Positions 23,166 through 34,310 of a DNA stretch of 64,000 nucleotides are shown piece after piece (the first letter of the stretch is position 1; every line of letters starts with the position of its first letter). The notes beneath the pieces are model-generated. The model worked only from the letters and a program-made list of their open reading frames with translations. It was not told the origin of the DNA and did no database searches. The position numbers and the translations under genes are program-made. The stretch spans positions 62,001 through 126,000 of the forward strand of contig JAWPHD010000284.1 in the NCBI GenBank assembly GCA_037043455.1. The letters run 5' to 3'. This DNA comes from Cyrtodaria siliqua (lineage: Eukaryota; Mollusca; Bivalvia; Adapedonta; Hiatellidae).

Positions 23166-23885
23166 CAAAAGTTAACAACGGACGGAAGGACGGACGACTG
23201 ACAACTCGCCATCCCATAAATGTATATTCGTTTATTGTTGGGTTCATTTATTTGACAAAATGAAAGTGTCCCACTGTACCATACTCCTGGTAAAATAGTG
23301 GATGGTACAATCAGATAAATTAATACGCTCAATTCAAACTGGTAATTGAAACTGGCTAGGGCGTTATGCTAGAGGTATCACTCTTACTTAAGCACCTTCC
23401 AAAACAATCAATATTATTTTAATTTTATAAATCATTTTTGATCTAATAAATCTGAGTCAATTAATTTGAAACCATCGCCACACTTACAGCCCCAAGAAAA
23501 GGAAGGCAAATGATGGATTGGGTTGGTTGTTCTATGTGTGTGTATATGTACTTAAATAGTACTTGCTCCAAACAGTATTTTACCTTGTATAGTGATTTTT
23601 TTTAAAAACCCGTTTACGGTTTCCGAACTTTCGCACATGTCCAAGTGTACCGCCATGGGTGTCCGAATGCACCGGTAAGAGACCAGCTGTACCAGAGATG
23701 TAATGACAAAAGGATACAAATAGTTAAAAAGTGTTAACTGGAATGGTTAATTCATTTTCTTTTGAAAACGATCCACATATGACCCTTCATAACGTGACCC
23801 TTCATAACGCTTCCAGCGCACAGATATGTGTCATAACAACTTCCTGAATACGAAGGTGTCCGAGAGTACCGGGTTTGACCCTAAA
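23166..23885. other. Element interior, no gene
   Basis: Contains a short LINE remnant at about 23690-23745 (TACCAGAGATGTAATGACAA), matching the 3' end of the RT fragment at 57860-57910, so the RT fragment has been largely lost here. CGGTACTCTC with TCCGAA motifs mark the start of the right arm. Confidence 0.5.
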
Positions 23886-24240
23886 CTAACTAGCTGCACT
23901 AAATGTAACACTTTTGGGACTAAAAGTAACAACATACACTAAAGGTTAGAAATAAATTACATGTAGAATTACAAAATATATAATGAAACTGATATTGTTT
24001 TGTTTATACTTTAAAAGAGGAGGTATTTTGCTGAAATAAATAACCTGTTTAGTTGAGCAACCTGAATTTCCAATAAAAATTTCATGTAGGTCATAAATGG
24101 TGTTACCTTTAGTGCAGAAATTGTTACCTTTAGTGCAATTTATTTTATTACCTTTAGTGTATGTTGTTACTTTTAGTTCGAAAGTGTTACCTTTAGTTAC
24201 CTTTAAAGCTATTGTTACCTTTAGGGTTGCAACAAACGTT
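23886..24240. repeat. GTTACCTTTAGTG inverted array
   Basis: CACTAAA(A/T)GTAAC motifs at 23895-23950 face repeated GTTACCTTTAGTG motifs at 24105-24235. Counterpart in copy B: 58050-58400. The array makes the right arm longer than the left arm. Confidence 0.75.
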
Positions 24241-24655
24241 TTTGCTGATTGTAAAGAGCGCACTTAGCGCTTTAATGCTTCTTTCTACCAAATATTGCAT
24301 ATTTAGAAAACTTATGAATCAACTACATCTGGCGCAAATATGATGTTTTGCATAAATTAATGAAAAATGCTGAAACATCTCTCACACCTGAGAAAACAAT
24401 TAATTCATGATTGTGTTTTTCGCTGAAATAGTGTTGTGGACTTTAGCGAAAACGGTTGTGGTCTTTAGCGACAATATTTTGTGGAATTTAGCGGAAAATT
24501 GTGTGGACTTTGGCGTTCGTTTTGTTGTGGACTTTAGCGGAAATGTGTGTGGACTATAGCGGAGTTTTGGACTTTAGCGGAAATTAATGTGGACTTCAGC
24601 GGCGTTTTGGTCTTTAGCGGAGATATGTTCTTTAGCGATGCCACAACGCACTCTT

Positions 24656-27000
24656 CCATGCTTTAACGTTGAAAGTGACGACGCCAGAAAAAAGCACGGA
24701 GCATTAACATGTTGATAAAATATTAAATAAATATTAACTTTTAATCAAACAAAAACGTTAATACACAAATCAAATATAAAAACCCAACATTTTAAAATCT
24801 TACATATTTTCTTCACGATATATGTGTTAATAATAATAAAACATGATTATTTAACAATGCTGTAAAATATTTATTTAATGCAGACTATGAATAATACAAC
24901 AATATATTTAAATAGCAATTAAGTTTACTGTTTTTAAAACACGTTTCATCATTTATAACGTTAGAGTGTTAATTGGTTTTCGAGGTGACGTCATAGCACT
25001 CAAATGACGTGCTCCGTGGCGGCTACAGTGGGGTTGTAAAAACTCGTATTTCTTGAAATCTGTTTCAAATAATTTTATAATATTTACAGATCTGAAAGTG
25101 AAAATGTAGACCTTTATCGCCATACAAATTACTTGATTTATAAAAGTGTATTAACTATTAATAATGTCCTCGTAATATTTGAACGGCCCTCGTATGTGGT
25201 TTTCTATTATATGTAAATAGAATCTCACATTCGTGCATTTTAATGGATGCCATTGGGTTAAATTCATATGATACTCGGAAATCTGTCGCCATATGACTGT
25301 ATCCAACTCCTTTATTAATACAATATTAATTCGATACTAATGTATGATCCTCCATATAAATTATCTTTCAAGAGAGATTGTCAGTCTTACAAAATTATAT
25401 AAGAAGCGAATATATTCTCTAATCATGGCATCACATGTTTAATTGTTTACTACAATACGGAGTAGACAGCGTTACTCAGATTAAATAACAGTGCAATAAA
25501 CAATGTGCGGTAAAAGCAGCCTTTACTGTTAAGGCAGCCCAGTATATTATAAACTCGACGATTGAAAGCTAAGTCTTGTTAAGTCTTGTAAAGATCATAA
25601 TTGTGTTATCATATTTTATTCGAAAGATAACGTAATATAGACATATTACATATACCGATAAATAGATTCAAACAAACGAACGCTAAATGCCTTTAAACAT
25701 CCTTTCCTTTTAAATCGAAATGATAAACGTTATTCCTGTATACGATGTCCAGCCCATATGAATGCTATGGTTGCGCTGTCCGTTCCTTACATCAGTGTCC
25801 TGTGATAAACTCCAAACTGTTTGTTCTTGTTCTGAAATAATATAGCAAAACGTCAGTAGTTAAATAGTTTCAAAAAAATAACTGTTTACATTAAAGTAAT
25901 TGTTTTCTTACTAGTATTAGTAGCATCATTGTTATGCAAAAATATAGTTTTGTATTTTATATGACGGGGAAATGACTATATGTATCCGATCTTCTCTGCT
26001 ATTTCTAACTTGTTTTGATTCATTCAGCTAGAGTGTTAAGCAGCTTCTTAACAATATGAATATATTCGTCTGGACCCTTGTGTATGTGACAATACACGAC
26101 AATACATAATAACATAGCTCTATATAAGTTACATAGTTACATAACTCTATTTAAGTTCTATATATAGATATAGTAATTGTAAAAACACACACAGTATCAT
26201 TCCTTGAACGACGTATTGACCTAAACATCCATGCGTAGTGAAAAACATCAATTTAAACAACAAAAATAAAAAATAAAATCATATGGTTCGCGCAACATTT
26301 TATTATAAAAATATATTTTATACCATATGCACGATTTTTCTTAAAAAGAAATCTTAAAGAAACTTACCCACAAATAACGTCAAAATTACACTACAAATCT
26401 GTTCATCAAAACTCTGTCCATGTGTTCAGGTCATATAATAATATATATGTGTCAATTAAAAGTAAAGGTTTATATTCAAGGTTTCTTAAAATACCCGTTA
26501 TCGAAATTATGAGTAGGTAACTCTTAATTCGACTCTCCGGTTTTGTGGTTTGGCTTGGCTGGTTAAAACTGTTTATATTTTGTATGTAGTGTTTGGATTC
26601 TCAAAATATGTAATTTATGTATATAAATTTGAAATGATGTACGTATTTCTTAAAATTTGGTTGTTGTTGGCGGGATAGCTAGTATCAGTGTGTGAAGCTT
26701 AATTGCAATCCCATAAGTTTGTTTAGTTATGTTCTGGACAAGGAGTGTGTAAGTATTAAATTACAAATGGCAATAACTCTTATTTCAAGACAGTTAGTGA
26801 CTTACATAAAATATACAACATTTTCTATGATATGCTGTGCTAGTCTTTCTTTATCGGTATAAATGATGATGAGTAAAGGATAAGATTATATGCTTCAGTT
26901 CATTTGACACCAAACATATTCACACAAGATATATCACTTTAAGCGTATTCTTTCTACTTTAATACATTTCACGCGTGTGGCCCTTTTATGTAACAGTGTT
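24656..27000. other. Non-coding segment shared with copy B
   Basis: Aligns with 59200-60215 and 61563-62705. At about 25535-25575 it shows the site that carries the Penelope-like insertion in copy B. No exon or RNA gene is recognised. Confidence 0.55.
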
Positions 27001-27005
27001 CATAT

Positions 27006-27619
27006 TTACTGTGAGCATACAACGCATGTCAGCTCCCTACCCCGAATATGTGGTGGATTAGGAATCTGACCAGTTGCCGTGACAAAGTACAGGAGCACTC
27101 CGTTAACATTGGCACTCTGGCCAGCTAAATATTCTGGGTCTTTGTCAACACACTTAACATCTGATCTATGATGATCGTAATATTCGGTCATCAAGTAACC
27201 GGTGTACTCAATGAACCAGCCGTCCATGCATTCCGTACGTGCTGGGATCATCATCTGATTCAATCGACCTCTTGTCTGGCACACAGCACATGGTGCGTCT
27301 TCATCGTCTAGATCTTTTTTAAATATTGATTTCAACTCGTCACCGCCTTCTCATCCCTTACTTTTTAATAGTTTTATCTTTATATATTTACCCTAATTTG
27401 TAAATAATACTTCATTTTTCATCAATTTTTGCGCACAATATGACCTATTTATGTGTCGACGTGCCGTAAAACACCATTCATTCATTCATTCATATTCTGC
27501 ACCGTAGATATTTGTCGTATATTGACCTATATAAAAGTTACCCCACTGAGGTTCTGTCGGAAGGCAGATCGTAGTTGCTATACCTCCAGAATGGCTGTTA
27601 TGGCTTCCAGCAGCATATC
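27006..27619 (-). pseudogene. C4-like exon A2, interrupted last exon
   Basis: Same exon as at 62711-63183, with GYAAGSH at its start (acceptor after 27619) and RELTCVVCSQ-stop at its end. It is split at about 27351-27490 by a ~140-bp insertion whose end, GTGCCGTAAAACACC followed by (ATTC)n, is a retroelement tail. The reading frame is therefore lost in the middle; the downstream part (CAVCQTRGRLNQMMIPARTE to the stop) stays open. No first or second exon can be found up to 37 kb. It is probably a pseudogene, unless the insertion is spliced out. Confidence 0.75.
27351..27490 (+). mobile_element. SINE- or LINE-tail insertion in exon A2
   Basis: Absent from the otherwise similar exon B2. It ends TGTGTCGACGTGCCGTAAAA, then CACC(ATTC)n, a 3' end I recognise from molluscan SINE/LINE tails. 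Flanking TTCTCAT and ATTCAT may be the target duplication, but the ATTC repeat blurs it. The 5' part is unassigned. Confidence 0.65.
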
Positions 27620-28029
27620 CTGTAAGTTAAAACAATTATACATGTATTTATGTCAACCTCTTTATGACGTACAGATGTATTGTTTTCAATTTTGACATCT
27701 TTAATAATCCCACCAACACTCCTATCACCACACCTCAAAACGACATTTAAGCTAAACATTTGACAATGTACTACCTTATGTTGGATTCAAAAAAATAATT
27801 CTACCACCAATATATTCAAAAATGTTGGTTAAGAAATTATCCTGTACATTGAAACTTAGCACCTCCCATCTCTTGTCTGATTCTCTGACCCGTAACGTTC
27901 GGTTCGTTTAGTCGCGTTGCAATAAAAAATATATAGATTGGCGAGATCTTCTTTCTTTTTTCGAGAGTTGTATAGACTATGTGGCCTCAACGTCCTGTTC
28001 AAGCAACCCCATTATGTTTCATCCCTTTA

Positions 28030-28310
28030 ACCCATAATACATCTTCTTTTCCTGATACATAGGAATCACGGGACCCTACTCTATCGCTACTGTCTAATAG
28101 ACACATGCGAATGTTTGATATGTATCGCAGATAGGCTCCGATACAAAGGACCGCCCGGTTTACATCTTCATTTGACGGAGGAGGCTCATGGAAAGTTCTT
28201 GCCCAAGGCCACGCCAATGTAACACAGTGATCGCCGGATTCAGAGTCCAGCGTGCTATCCATGAAAGAACGTAATTCCACCTTACCGCAGGTAAATGCAC
28301 ACAAACTCAA
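28030..28310. repeat. Dispersed repeat fragment related to the foldback loop
   Basis: ATACATAGGAATCACGGGAC, then GGACCGCCCGGTTTAC followed by a GACGGA block, parallels TACATAGGAATCAGGGAACC and GGACCGCCCGGTTTAC at 48541-48630. No protein is recognised on either strand. It begins where homology with copy B stops. Confidence 0.4.
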
Positions 28311-28724
28311 ATGAACAATGGATCTTACTTGAGTGCCTGCTTAATATTATATTTATCTAATATCATGATACGGGACTGTGCCAAGAAACGAACATTGATT
28401 AAATTAATGAAGCTGACTATATATATATTATCGTATGGTGACGTCGTTCGCTTTGGTCTTTTCCGTACGACACCGAGCAACGGAACTGCCTTATCGATTT
28501 CCGTAATCTGGTATTTTAATGGTTACGGAAACCGGCAAGGCAATTTCGATTGAATATCGAGCTGAACGGAAGGTGACGAGCGATGATTCGGTCTGTATTT
28601 TCATATTGATAACACTATTACGGCAATTCATATAAAATGTTAAACACGAGAGATATAGTTTTGTCATGGCTTTGTTAGACTGCGTGTTATGTGATTATAG
28701 TAGCGTTTACATTAATCCTAAAGA
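28311..28724. other. Unassigned sequence
   Basis: No gene, repeat or motif that I can support. Confidence 0.5.
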
Positions 28725-28985
28725 AAGATAAAAATATCGGACAGGGAAAGCAGCAGTCAACCACAAAACACAAAAACAAACACGCAAACAGACAAACGAA
28801 AAGGCAAAATTAATATAAAAAAATGCAAACGACATCACAAACACAAAAGGGTTGACAATAGGGCTACCGCCTTGGAACGGTCAGTGGCAAAGTAGGCCAC
28901 TGGGGGTTTAAACCGGTTCTAGGGTGCACCAAACCTCACACTTACCCTACTGTCATCCCATTAAAACAGGACAGCGCAGAATGTT
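28725..28985 (-). mobile_element. Penelope-like family 3' tail
   Basis: Begins AAAATATCGGACAGGGAAAG and runs through GGGTTGACAATAGGGCTACC and CCTTGGAACGGTCAGTGGCA to CCCATTAAAACAGGACAG, nearly identical to 60240-60495. It is 5'-truncated: no coding part remains. Confidence 0.85.
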
Positions 28986-29714
28986 TTCAAAAGGAGGAAA
29001 CAAAGTTATTTATTTGCAAATTTGCAAATTTGTATTATATAACAACAAAAATTTAGAAATATTTTAAAAAGTATAAAAAGTTATATGGCAACAGTAAGCA
29101 ATAGTAACTTGAGAACAAAGGCACATACTTAAGATATTTAACCCCATATATAAGTGTTAAGCATTAATTGCTGATGATATATATTTCTAGAATGTTATGA
29201 AGATTTTTAGAATGTTGAAGTAGTTTGAATTAAGTAAAAACAAGAAAAGTATAACACATGCGTTATATGTAGACGATTTTTAATAATGGGTTAGTTTGTA
29301 GAGGCTTTGTTCAAGTCACATAACTGTAGTTGTCGATATGGCAGGAAGGTAAAGTGAAGATAATTATATACAGATAAGTTTTTATTTGGTCTTAGGTATA
29401 CATTATTATACATGTTAAAGGAAACATATTCAAATATTTTCCATTAAACGATTTACACCTGAGCTATTACAGAGGGAATTTCAGTGATAATGCTACAGTA
29501 TAATATAAAAGTCATATTTACTTAAATTTTACAAGTGATTATCATATGGGCCTGTTAGGGTGATACCTCATACATTATGTATGGTAGATTAAGATTGTGG
29601 TGAAATTGTATTTGTAACACGATTACTTCCCTTGTTTTAAATGACTCCATTTACGCAAATAGCAACAAACTGCTTACAAAGAAAACACTTACAGTTTTAT
29701 CAACACAGATCAGT
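28986..29714. other. AT-rich non-coding stretch
   Basis: Contains a short TTTGCAAATTTGCAAATTTG repeat at about 29013-29032. No gene seen. Confidence 0.55.
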
Positions 29715-29932
29715 TGTAGGTATGTTTGGTTGTTGAATACGACTCTAAATTGCTTTAAATACATGTTTATGATCATGACACTAAATTAGTTGTATAGACA
29801 GTTAGAATATATAAGTGATTTATATGAAATTGATGTTCGTTAATTTCCGTTGAACATCGCCAAAGATCGGTGAGCTGCTAGAGGTCGCTCCGAGTCGTCT
29901 GGTATAAAAGGGGAAAGCGCTTCAGTTTTTGG
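29715..29932 (+). repeat. 218-bp direct repeat, upstream copy
   Basis: Identical, but for about two substitutions, to 33763-33980 on the other side of the RNase H-bearing LINE. It begins TGTAGGTATGTTTGG and ends GCTTCAGTTTTTGG. It includes a TATA box (29903-29910) with a TTCAGT initiator-like motif about 20 bases on. It is either a very long target-site duplication or a duplicated promoter or 5' UTR of the element. Confidence 0.9.
29903..29910 (+). promoter_or_regulatory. TATA box in the direct repeat
   Basis: TATAAAAG followed by GGGAAAGCGCTTCAGT, which places an initiator-like TCAGT 18-22 bases further on, roughly where Pol II would start. The LINE coding frame begins about ten bases after that. 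The same arrangement is present at 33951-33958, where it leads into a different, hairpin-rich leader. Confidence 0.5.
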
Positions 29933-31000
29933 GTGAATATTATATCTTTTAATGCCGGAGGCTTAACTCATATAAAGCACTCTGAGATTAAAGTATTCCT
30001 GGACCTAAATCCTGAAGTAGATATTCTTTGTATTCAGGAAACTAAATTTAATAAAAAGACTTTCAAATCTATTCCTGGTTTTAAGCATGAATTTAAATTC
30101 TATGATAATAATAGAGCTAGGGATACCAATACGTGTGGAGGGTTGGCCGTCTACTTCAAAAATTATATTAATTATGAAAAGATTGAAATTTTAGATCCGA
30201 AAGATACAGATGGTTTTACAGCCATTGAAGTACAACTATTTAAAATCTACTTTCAAGATTTTACGTTCATATTGTCAAATTTATATGCACGTAATTGCGA
30301 CTTCCAATCTCTTAAAACAATATCAAATGTTATTCTGCCTTTAAAGGTAAAGAATATTATTATTTCTGGCGATTTTAACGCCCATCACTTTGCATGGGCC
30401 TCGGAAAAAATTACAAAACATGGAAAATCAATAGTCAAATGGTTGGACGAGTTCGATCTAGTCCTCCTGAATGACGGCTCCCCCACACGTCTTGATACAC
30501 ACAATGGTAACCTTACTTGCATTGATCTCTCAGTTACTTCCAGATCTTTAGCTCAAAAAACACACTGGACAGTATTACCGGATAACTGGGGTTCTGACCA
30601 TTTCCCTATACATATCACAATACAACTAAGTTCTTCTAAAATTAACCAAGAAAGCTATAATCAAAACAAGTTCAATTTCAATAAGGCCGATTGGGATCTT
30701 TTTAATATATTATGCAAAGATATTAATCTAGATAATATACAATCCGATGATATCAACACTTTTAACAATAAGTTAACAGACAGTCTTCTTAATATTATGC
30801 ATGAAAGTATTCCAACATATAATAAAAAACCCAAAAAGAAAAATGTCCCATGGTGGAATTCAGAATGCAAAGCAGCAGTTAAAAATAGAAAATATCTTCT
30901 GAATAAACTCAAAAAAGACGCCTCTGAAATAAATCTATTAAATTATAAAAAAGGCGGAACAGGAAGCTTAAACAGTTATATCCCAAGCCAAGAAAAATAA
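29933..31000 (+). pseudogene. RNase H-bearing LINE, endonuclease part
   Basis: AP-endonuclease domain: NIISFNAGGL at the start, DILCIQETKFN (catalytic glutamate), GGLAVYFKN, FILSNLYARN, NIIISGDFNAHHFAWAS (catalytic D and N), and WGSDHFPIHI with the terminal DH. A basic linker with VPWWNSECKAAVKNRKYLL follows, common before the RT. The frame starts at the GTG at 29933, so any gag-like ORF1 and the true start are missing. It ends early: near 30952 an A-run length change shifts the frame, and in the frame that continues the RT there is a further stop at about 30970. Confidence 0.88.
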
Positions 31001-31077
31001 CTGGGAAACTTTCATTAATACTTGTTCCTTAAAACAAAACAATTCAAAAACATTTTGGGATAAAATTAATAAAATAC

Positions 31078-33717
31078 GTGGCAACTCTTTTTCCAGCATT
31101 CCCCTTCTTAAAACAAAATTTAGTAAGTTGTGCCAAAGTTTCAAGCAAAGAAAATCTTTCAGAGGCAACAATCAACTATCAGACGGTCTTTGAAACCGAT
31201 TTTAATAATAAAATAAATAATAACAATATTAAAGATGACAATTCCACCTTAAATATACCATTTACTCTAATGGAACTTAAAGATGCAATTGCAAGCAGGA
31301 ATAATTCAGCCGTGGGACCCGATAAACTCTCATACCAATTATTCAAACATATGCCGGACTCTACTTTAAATATTTGGCTTACTCTGTATAATAAAATATG
31401 GTCTTCTAATAACTATCCTAAATCCTGGAGACTGGCTTGTGTCATTTCAATACATAAACCTTATAAAAACCCTAATGACCCACAATCTTTTCGACCCATC
31501 AGTTTAACATCCCATCCAAGCAAACTAATGGAATTTATGGTTAAAAACCGACTTGAACACTTTTTAGAATCTAAGGGTTTAATTAATAAATTTCAGTCAG
31601 GATTTAGAAAAGGGCGTAGCACACAAGACCAGCTAGCCCGTTTACAACATGACATCCTATTTGCTAAAAACTATAGCCGTTCGGTTTTAGCCATCTTTCT
31701 TGATCTACAGGCGGCTTTCGATCTAGCCTGGCATATTGGAATATTATCCAAATTATTTGACCTCGGAATCCGAGGAAACTGTTTTTATTTTGTCAAGGCC
31801 TTTCTCCAGGATAGAAAAATTCAAGTTAAAGTTGATGAAGATCTTTCTGAAGAAGAACTATTAGAACGTGGTACTCCACAAGGATCCATTATTTCTCCCC
31901 TCCTTTTTAACATTCTAATTAACGACCTACCTAATGTAGTTCAGGATTCCGGTCTGGTCGTTAGTCAATTTGCAGATGATAGTGGCGCATGGATTTCTGG
32001 GAAACGTATAGATAAATTACAAGCTAAAGCACAAAAGGGGCTAAACTTAATTTGGGATTGGGCCACAAAATGGGGATTTAAAATCTCCACTAGTAACACT
32101 ACAGGGATTATTTTTGGAAATACCGCCCACACTTCTACAGATCTTTTCCTGGGTAATACTAAAATTATATTTAGTAACATAGTCACCTTTTTAGGTCTTA
32201 TCTGGGATAGAAGTTTACATTTTACAGCCCATATTCATAAGCTTTTAAACAAATGTGAAAAGGATTTAAATTTACTAAGAATGCTAAAAGGTACTGATTT
32301 TGGGTCCGATAAAAAATCATTGACACTTTTATATAAAACTTCAATAAAATCCAAACTTGATTACGGATCCCATGTATATTCATGTGCCTCAAAATCACTA
32401 CTTCATCGACTCGATATACTACAAAACAAATGTCTTAGAATTGCACTGGGAGCCCTAGATTCTACTCCACAGCATATTTTGGAACATGAGGCTGGCATTC
32501 TGCCATTACATATTCATAGAGAAGAACAAATGCTTCGTTTCTGGGCCAGGGTCCAAACAAAAAAAGAATCAAATCCAGTAAATAACATTTTTATAAATAC
32601 CCAATGTCTTTATAGATTTAGAAAAAATCCCAAGCCATTCGGCACAACCATCTATAATTTAATAGAGGAATATAACCTAGACCAATATCAAATTGCAGAT
32701 TTTTCAATAGGAGAGGTCCCTCCAAGGACTCTAATTCAACCTAATGTAGATTTTTCGCTTTCCTCTATAATAAATAAAAAAGATGAAGCATCAGAAATTA
32801 AACTGAACTTCTTACAACATAAGGATAGTAAATACAATAACTTTTTACAAATCTATACAGATGGATCTAAAGATCCTGTCTCAGGACGTGTAGCATCAGC
32901 CTTCGTTATACCAACAAAAAATATTACTAAAATTACTAGAATCTCTGACGGTCTATCAATTTTTACCGCGGAGCTAGTCGCTATAGACAGAGCCCTTAAA
33001 TGGATTATTAAAAATAAACCCCCATTCTCAGTTATTTTCTCAGACTCGCTTTCAAGTCTTATGGCTATTAAAGACAGAACGAGCAGAACTCGCCCTGATC
33101 TTCTGACAAATATTCTATATAAATTAAATGACTGCTATATTTTAAATCTTTCTGTTAACTTGGAGTGGTGCCCGGCTCATGTTGGTATAGTCGGTAACGA
33201 AAAAGCAGACCAAGCCTGTAAATCAGGCTTGGACACCATCTCCGTTGATAATCCAATCCCTTTAGGACATACTGAAATTTATTCACAAATTCGGAAAACA
33301 ATAAATAAGAAAGTAGACCATTATTTTACTAATCAAATTAACAAGTTCCATACTTTCTCTAGACTTAAAACAAATTTCAAAATTCAAGAACCATTTTCTA
33401 CTAAAAGGCTTATTGATAAAGTAATTACAAGACTGAGAATGGGATATAATATATTACCGGCTAGTTTAGGCAGCCACATAATTAACGACCTTCATAAGGA
33501 TTGTCCTAACTGCCTAGTTCATTTTACTACGGAACATTATTTATTAGACTGTAGCCAGTTTGAAATACAGAGAGATATCTTAAAATTAAAATTGCTAAAC
33601 TTATCACTACCTTTTAATTTGACTAACATCTTAGATCCTATAAAAAAACATAGAGTTCAAGTATTTAGCGCTCTCAGTTCTTTCATCCTGGGCACACAAT
33701 TTGAAAAGAAGATTTAG
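31078..33717 (+). pseudogene. RNase H-bearing LINE, reverse transcriptase and RNase H
   Basis: RT blocks: SFRPISLTSHPSKLMEFMV, QSGFRKGRSTQDQLARLQ, AIFLDLQAAFDLAWH, RGTPQGSIISPLLFNILI, and SQFADDSGAW with FADD. RNase H domain at about residues 585-720: IYTDGSKDP, FTAELVAIDRAL, IFSDSLSSLMAI and EWCPAHVGIVGNEKADQACK, which supplies the D-E-D-H-D set. A C-terminal zinc-knuckle-like CPNCLVHFTTEHYLLDC follows. The architecture (endonuclease, RT, RNase H) fits the I group. This 879-residue frame has no internal stop, but a second frame change near 31110-31140 separates it from the endonuclease. The 3' end near 33762 has no poly(A). Confidence 0.88.
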
Positions 33718-33762
33718 ACTAAACTACAATGTTGGACGGCCCAGTGGATTAGTTTGTATGTT

Positions 33763-33980
33763 TGTAGGTATATTTGGTTGTTGAATACGACTCTAAATTG
33801 CTTTAAATACATGTTTATGATCATGACACTAAATTAGTTGTATAGACAGTTAGAATATATAAGTGATTTATATGAAATTGATGTTCGTTAATTTCCGTTG
33901 AACATCGCCAAAGATCGGTGAGCTGCTATAGGTCGCTCCGAGTCGTCTGGTATAAAAGGGGAAAGCGCTTCAGTTTTTGG
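33763..33980 (+). repeat. 218-bp direct repeat, downstream copy
   Basis: Second copy of the repeat at 29715-29932, with TATAAAAG at 33951-33958. Here it continues into ACACTTCTTGTCTGAGTGTC and a leader-like region rather than into coding sequence. If it is the original target, a promoter with its natural downstream sequence was split by the LINE. Confidence 0.9.
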
Positions 33981-34310
33981 ACACTTCTTGTCTGAGTGTC
34001 CGACCGTTAACATCGGTATATGTTAATTAAATACTGCTCGTATTTTGAAGGATTGTGTTTTGCTGGGACTTTGGGCCAAAAGCACTATCAAACATTATAT
34101 CCGGGTTCTCTCGAGAAGCCCCGCTTCCTTGAGAGGGTATATGTTAGCATAGGGCTTAGTGCACGGGTTGCAGCTGTAGATATCCTTGAGTTAGAGCCTT
34201 GTCATTGGAAGCCCCGCTTCTTTGATAGGGTTCTGTGTGACACACCTGTAGCGATCTTGAGAAGCACAGCTTCCTTGATGAAGGTGTTGTTAAAGGGTGG
34301 GGCGATATAG
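33981..34310 (+). other. Leader-like region with three hairpins
   Basis: Three spaced copies of a small inverted motif, GAAGC, a three-base loop, GCTTC, lie at about 34115-34127, 34209-34221 and 34262-34274, each followed by (C/T)TTGA. The first has an outer CTCTC/GAGAG stem. An open frame of 96 codons overlaps but shows no protein features. It could be a 5' leader or a structured non-coding RNA transcribed from the TATA promoter just upstream. Confidence 0.4.

Larger units (their letters stand above)
20515..24655. mobile_element. Composite 4.1-kb element with long inverted arms
   Basis: The left arm (20515 to about 20955) is repeated inverted at about 24225-24655. Shared blocks include CATTAATTTATGCAAAACAT, GTAAAGAGCGCACTTAGCGC (complement of the left-arm version) and an outer array of CCGCTAAAGTCCACA motifs. 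In between lie nested repeats: a GACGACAA-rich inverted pair, a TTGGGCCAA repeat, a ~165-bp satellite and a GTTACCTTTAGTG array. There is no transposase, so it is a non-autonomous foldback-like element or a nest of several. Copy B holds the same structure (54690-59200) without the outer left arm. Confidence 0.65.
1..28020. repeat. Segmental duplication, copy A
   Basis: This stretch is collinear with 36960-63585 in the same orientation. Matching anchors include the opening bases with about 36990, the C4-like last exon at 7621 with 44228, the signal-peptide exon at 11213 with 49792, the flank at 13079 with 51601, the block near 21066 with 55015, and the last exon at 27006 with 62711. The offset varies between about 33.9 and 38.6 kb because each copy has private insertions and deletions. 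Homology stops near 28020 and extends past the left edge. It could be a true tandem duplication or two divergent haplotypes assembled end to end. Confidence 0.85.

Noticed and set aside
27999..28310. 103-codon open frame on the minus strand
   Set aside because: No domain, signal peptide or conserved counterpart; the region resembles a dispersed non-coding repeat found in the foldback loop.
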